Of a stretch of DNA of 64,000 nucleotides, positions 60,995-64,000 are shown one piece after another. A program made the translations under genes and the position numbers. The notes under the pieces were generated by a model. That model searched no databases and was not told the origin of the DNA. It worked only from the letters and a program-made list of their open reading frames with translations. Every line of letters begins with the position of its first letter. Position 1 is the stretch's first letter. The stretch lies in assembly GCA_013407085.1 (NCBI GenBank), contig JACCGJ010001514.1, forward strand, positions 62,001-126,000. Reading direction: 5' to 3'. Source of the stretch: Atriophallophorus winterbourni. Lineage: Eukaryota; Platyhelminthes; Trematoda; Plagiorchiida; Microphallidae.

Positions 60995-62045
60995 ATAAAT
61001 GTGAACGGCAATTAATTATTTTTACAGCAAATCAATGTCACTGCTATTGTATGAAATACAATTGATCAATTGCATGATCAGCAGTGCTGGTAAGGTGGAA
61101 TAGGTTATGGAAGTTGAATGCAAATAGCTATTGTTCTGGGTGCCATTTAAGTGTTGTATTTGAAGAAATTTCGTAACATTATACGCGGATCCGCAAAATA
61201 GGACGTCGTTTTATACTACTGAAAAATGAGAGTAACTTGATGTGCCAATTTTAGATGGTCAAAAGTTGAAATGTTCATAATCACCATCAACAGCGCCAAG
61301 ATGAGCGGAATCGTTGATCGATTAATCGAAGCCGCATTATGAAATGTTAAAGAGAGCTTGCTCATGAAGTACGAAATACCTTTTCGAACGCATAGACGTA
61401 TCCAACAGCTGAGAGAATGAAATTGCAATATTTGACTGAGTTCGAAAAATCCGTGGTTAGTAATATTCGGACTTCTGCACGATTTTCCAAACCAACGATT
61501 TAAACACGAAATATATCTTTAGATCGCCAAAAACAAGTGGCGAGTACCATGTTTTTCCTGGGATTAAAATAGGAGCTTACCACTTATTTTGCTCGGCGGA
61601 AAGCAGTTCGCAAACATTCGACAAAGCTTGTCTGGACTGCTTGCTTTCAAGTAAAAATTCTACAAGGTGTCTTAAAACAGATAACTGTTCCGTGCTACTT
61701 CTAGTGAGACAGTGTTTGCGCTATAATCACAGTAAAACAAATTACAATTTATTTTCTGCCGTGTGGCAATCACAAACGCAAAGAATATCACGTGGAAGTG
61801 AACGAACAGCTTTGTCATCAGACGAACTACGGCAGACAAATGTATGGAGAATTTTCCAGTGGTCTATAACCCTAACAGACGGGTGAATACGTGTAAACAA
61901 ACTATGTCAAATGGATTACACAAAAGGCGAACGTCGTTTTGCATTTGCATTAATTGGAACATGCGAAATATTTTGTACGAATTGACTTAAACATCGCAAT
62001 TCTTACCAAATTCAATGTGCCATGTTCATTCTACTTAGTTCAAGT
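60995..62045. other. Intergenic, nothing certain
   Basis: Short frames on both strands (61216-61428 minus; 61641-61886 plus) with no recognisable domain or convincing splice partners. Confidence 0.4.
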
Positions 62046-62049
62046 TTGG

Positions 62050-62462
62050 TTCGGTTCTCCCCACACGCAGCCACCCTTTGACCCTTCAAATCCCACACTC
62101 ACGATTGAATTGTCGTCGTCACTTCTTCGCTGTTCGTGTATGCTTCCTGTGGAATAGCTTGCCGACAGATATTGTTACCTCAGCGAACGAGCACATCCAT
62201 AAACAAAGGTTACGAAACCTTATGTTGAGAACTACGGCGTTGGCCCCTACATATTGATGTCTATATTTTTTAACGCACGGAACTACCGTCCATCCAAAGA
62301 TTCTTTTCCCTCAGTCTGTGTCGCCATTGAGGATTATTTTTGCTCCACCTATGAAGAATACGGATATGATCATGCAAGTAACGATTTTTTTTATAATTTT
62401 TTATACGTATATCCTATGGTACTGTACAGCAAATTGCTTTTTTAACAATAAATCTTGAATCT
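62050..62462 (+). mobile_element. CR1-like 3' fragment
   Basis: Plus-strand remains of the last part of ORF2 (HSRLNCRRHFFAVRVCFLWN-like sequence, heavily decayed: LRCSCMLPVE at about 62130-62157) and the 3' end CAATAAATCTTGAATCTT at 62446-62463. Confidence 0.6.
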
Positions 62463-62639
62463 TCGGTGCGAAAGACAAAATTCTAACACTACGACGCAAC
62501 TCGTTAGGACGAGAAAATAAAATTTTAAAACAGCTTTCTAGTGTTTGTGAAATAAATTCTACATTTAAACATTTAGTTCTTTGCATGAACCCTAACTAAC
62601 AATGGCATTGGAGTTTACCTTTGATCAACATTACCATTG

Positions 62640-62810
62640 TTTCGAGGCTCACGGAGCATAATCACACTGTCTCCACTTAATGAGCGCGAACAATCAGAAG
62701 CAGGCTATGGCGTGTAAGTGAGAGAATGCGGACACGTCACAACAAAGATCAATTTTAACCAACTTGAACGCTTGACCCGAAATCACTCTGTGATTCTGCA
62801 TCTAAACCTG
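62640..62810 (-). repeat. SINE-like family B remnant
   Basis: CACACTGTCTCCACTTAATG (reverse of the family AGTGGAGACAG block) and AAATCACTCTGTGATTCTGC are recognisable. The order is disturbed. Confidence 0.5.
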
Positions 62811-63481
62811 GTGGTACTATGAAAAACCTTATTTAAAAGTGACATTTAACTTAAACGACATTTACCACATTACCACCGTTTCAAACAAACTAAACATAAC
62901 AATTATTATCTTCACCTAATGACGACTGAAAGCTAGAAACATGAGATGAGGTGAGCACAGCAATAAATTGTGAGAAACTTATTCCAAGATGACACAGGAT
63001 GTTAGCCAATGTATAGCACAGTTCAATATCTTTGAACGCTTTACGTGAGTTCGGTAGAATAATACTGACCTCCAAAGGTAAACTTGAATGCCAATGTTTG
63101 ATAGCGCTAGTACAACGATCCACAGAATCACATAGTGCTTCTTGGTTATGGATTGTCAATGAAATGTGAACAACACCTTACAATACTGACCTCCGATCTG
63201 AAGAAGCCGTCTGCAACCAGTGTCATTGTAGCAATGCAGCTGTACAGCGGGTTTCGCTATGTGTAAGCAAAAGTAATTACACATCGTAAGGACTGAAAAC
63301 CGTTGGTGTGCATTCGTTAAAAAGAGCACATGTCGGTATGCTTTCAAATATTTGCCAACTCTATACTCCAACTGCTTACCAAAATCACACCTAACAATAA
63401 AAGTAAAGCACTAATCGAGCCAATATACGAAAACGAGGCTCATTCGAATTTGAACCTCGACAGCAATTAGCAACAAAGTCT
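62811..63481. other. Intergenic, nothing certain
   Basis: CGATCCACAGAATCACATAG near 63117 resembles SINE-like family B. Two minus-strand frames (62890-63159, 63156-63371) lack recognisable domains. Confidence 0.4.
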
Positions 63482-63864
63482 GCAGTGAAGCAAGTTTATT
63501 TCAAAAACGGAATAAAAAGTGGAAAAAATTCATAAAATGTTTTCTAGCTCGTTACTGGAACAGGTTTTTAATCCAAGTTCAAAAGCAGCGCAGTGTAGAT
63601 TCTATCGTAACCAGGAAGACAGCGTGAGTGACGTACATTTGGTCAGGCATCGAACTTTGAAGACGGATTACGGCAGTGAAGCAAGTTTATTTCAAAAACG
63701 GAATAAAAAGTGGAAAAAAATTCAGAAAATGTTTTCTAGCTCGTTACTGGAACCGGTTTTTAATCCAAGTTTAAAAGCAGCGCAGTGTAGATTCTATCGT
63801 AACCAGGAAGACAGCGTGAGTGACGTACATTTGGTCAGGCATCGAACTTTGAAGACGGATTACG
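63482..63864 (+). repeat. Tandem duplication, two ~191-bp units with a continuous open frame
   Basis: Units 63482-63672 and 63673-63864 differ at only a few sites; the second has one extra A in a homopolymer, giving a 192-nt (64-codon) spacing between matching codons. The frame 63519-63911 therefore reads through both: KMFSSSLLEQVFNPSSKAAQ and KMFSSSLLEPVFNPSLKAAQ, each followed by CRFYRNQEDSVSDVHLVRHR. No known family, no splice context identified. It may be coding or a young tandem repeat. Confidence 0.75.
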
Positions 63865-63977
63865 GCAATCGGCCAACACAAATCTGTTCGGGTGTAAATA
63901 AACACGATTGAGTCCAATTTTGAACTAAATTGGTCCAGTAAACTTCACACGATTAATTTTCAATGAAAACATTTTTA

Positions 63978-64000
63978 AAGTAACGTGTTGCTGACATCCC
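63978..64000 (+). repeat. SINE-like family B, start of a copy cut by the window edge
   Basis: AAGTAACGTGTTGCTGACAT matches the family start AAGTAATGTGTTGCTCACAT with two changes. Confidence 0.7.

Noticed and set aside
61380..61440. Possible 34-nt micro-exon on the minus strand (CTCTCAG ... GTATTT)
   Set aside because: Splice-like motifs alone are too common, and no neighbouring exons with matching phase or any protein family were found.
1..64000. CRISPR arrays, operons or prophage-like clusters
   Set aside because: Spliced genes, LINEs and gypsy elements show this is a eukaryotic nuclear locus; no regularly spaced short repeats occur.

Overview
The window is eukaryotic nuclear DNA, AT-rich, with spliced genes whose exons are 22-231 bp. 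A few introns are only 31-37 bp, while others run to several kb and are filled with retrotransposons. Long introns beside tiny ones, many CR1-like and RTE-like LINEs, and a Ty3/gypsy element with a CHCC Gag finger (the CsRn1 clade first described from liver and lung flukes) point to a flatworm, most likely a digenean trematode. This is inference; the species cannot be read from the sequence.

Four cellular genes can be supported by family match plus splice sites and codon phase. (1) The last three exons of a DNAJC2/zuotin-type J-protein (+, 76-4943) run in from the left edge. (2) A lifeguard/TMBIM (BAX-inhibitor-1 superfamily) gene, LFG-A (-, 5245-19605), has 11 exons and 314 codons. (3) A second lifeguard gene, LFG-B (+, 25696-35973), has 8 exons and 248 codons. 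(4) Ribosomal protein eL36 (-, 40490-40832) has two exons, 103 codons and a 31-bp intron. LFG-A and LFG-B are divergently oriented paralogues sharing every intron position and phase in the membrane domain. Only LFG-A has the proline/tyrosine-rich N-terminal exons. DNAJC2 and LFG-A converge at about 5 kb. A fifth, uncertain candidate is a first coding exon of a membrane protein at 48026-48196.

Most of the rest is mobile DNA. 0-5 kb: an RTE-like LINE relic inside a DNAJC2 intron. 5-20 kb: LFG-A introns with CR1-like fragments, a GC-rich repeat-like block and a tandem SINE-like repeat. 20-25 kb: the interval between the lifeguard genes is one RTE-like relic interrupted by two CR1-like elements in opposite orientations. 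26-36 kb: LFG-B introns with a foldback hairpin, a hAT-like end, CR1 fragments, a tRNA-derived SINE and a (CATA)n-tailed SINE-like family. 36-46 kb: more copies of that family, an RTE endonuclease fragment, eL36, and an almost full-length but broken CR1-like LINE of a second lineage. 46-50 kb: AT-rich DNA with adjoining palindromes, a ~137-bp tandem repeat and the membrane-protein exon. 50.3-55.0 kb: a complete but disabled CsRn1-like LTR retrotransposon. 55-64 kb: decayed LINEs and a 191-bp tandem duplication with an open frame.

I found no novel multi-gene system. The most interesting items are the lifeguard gene pair, the very short introns, the layered retrotransposon insertions, and several structured repeats with no obvious family.
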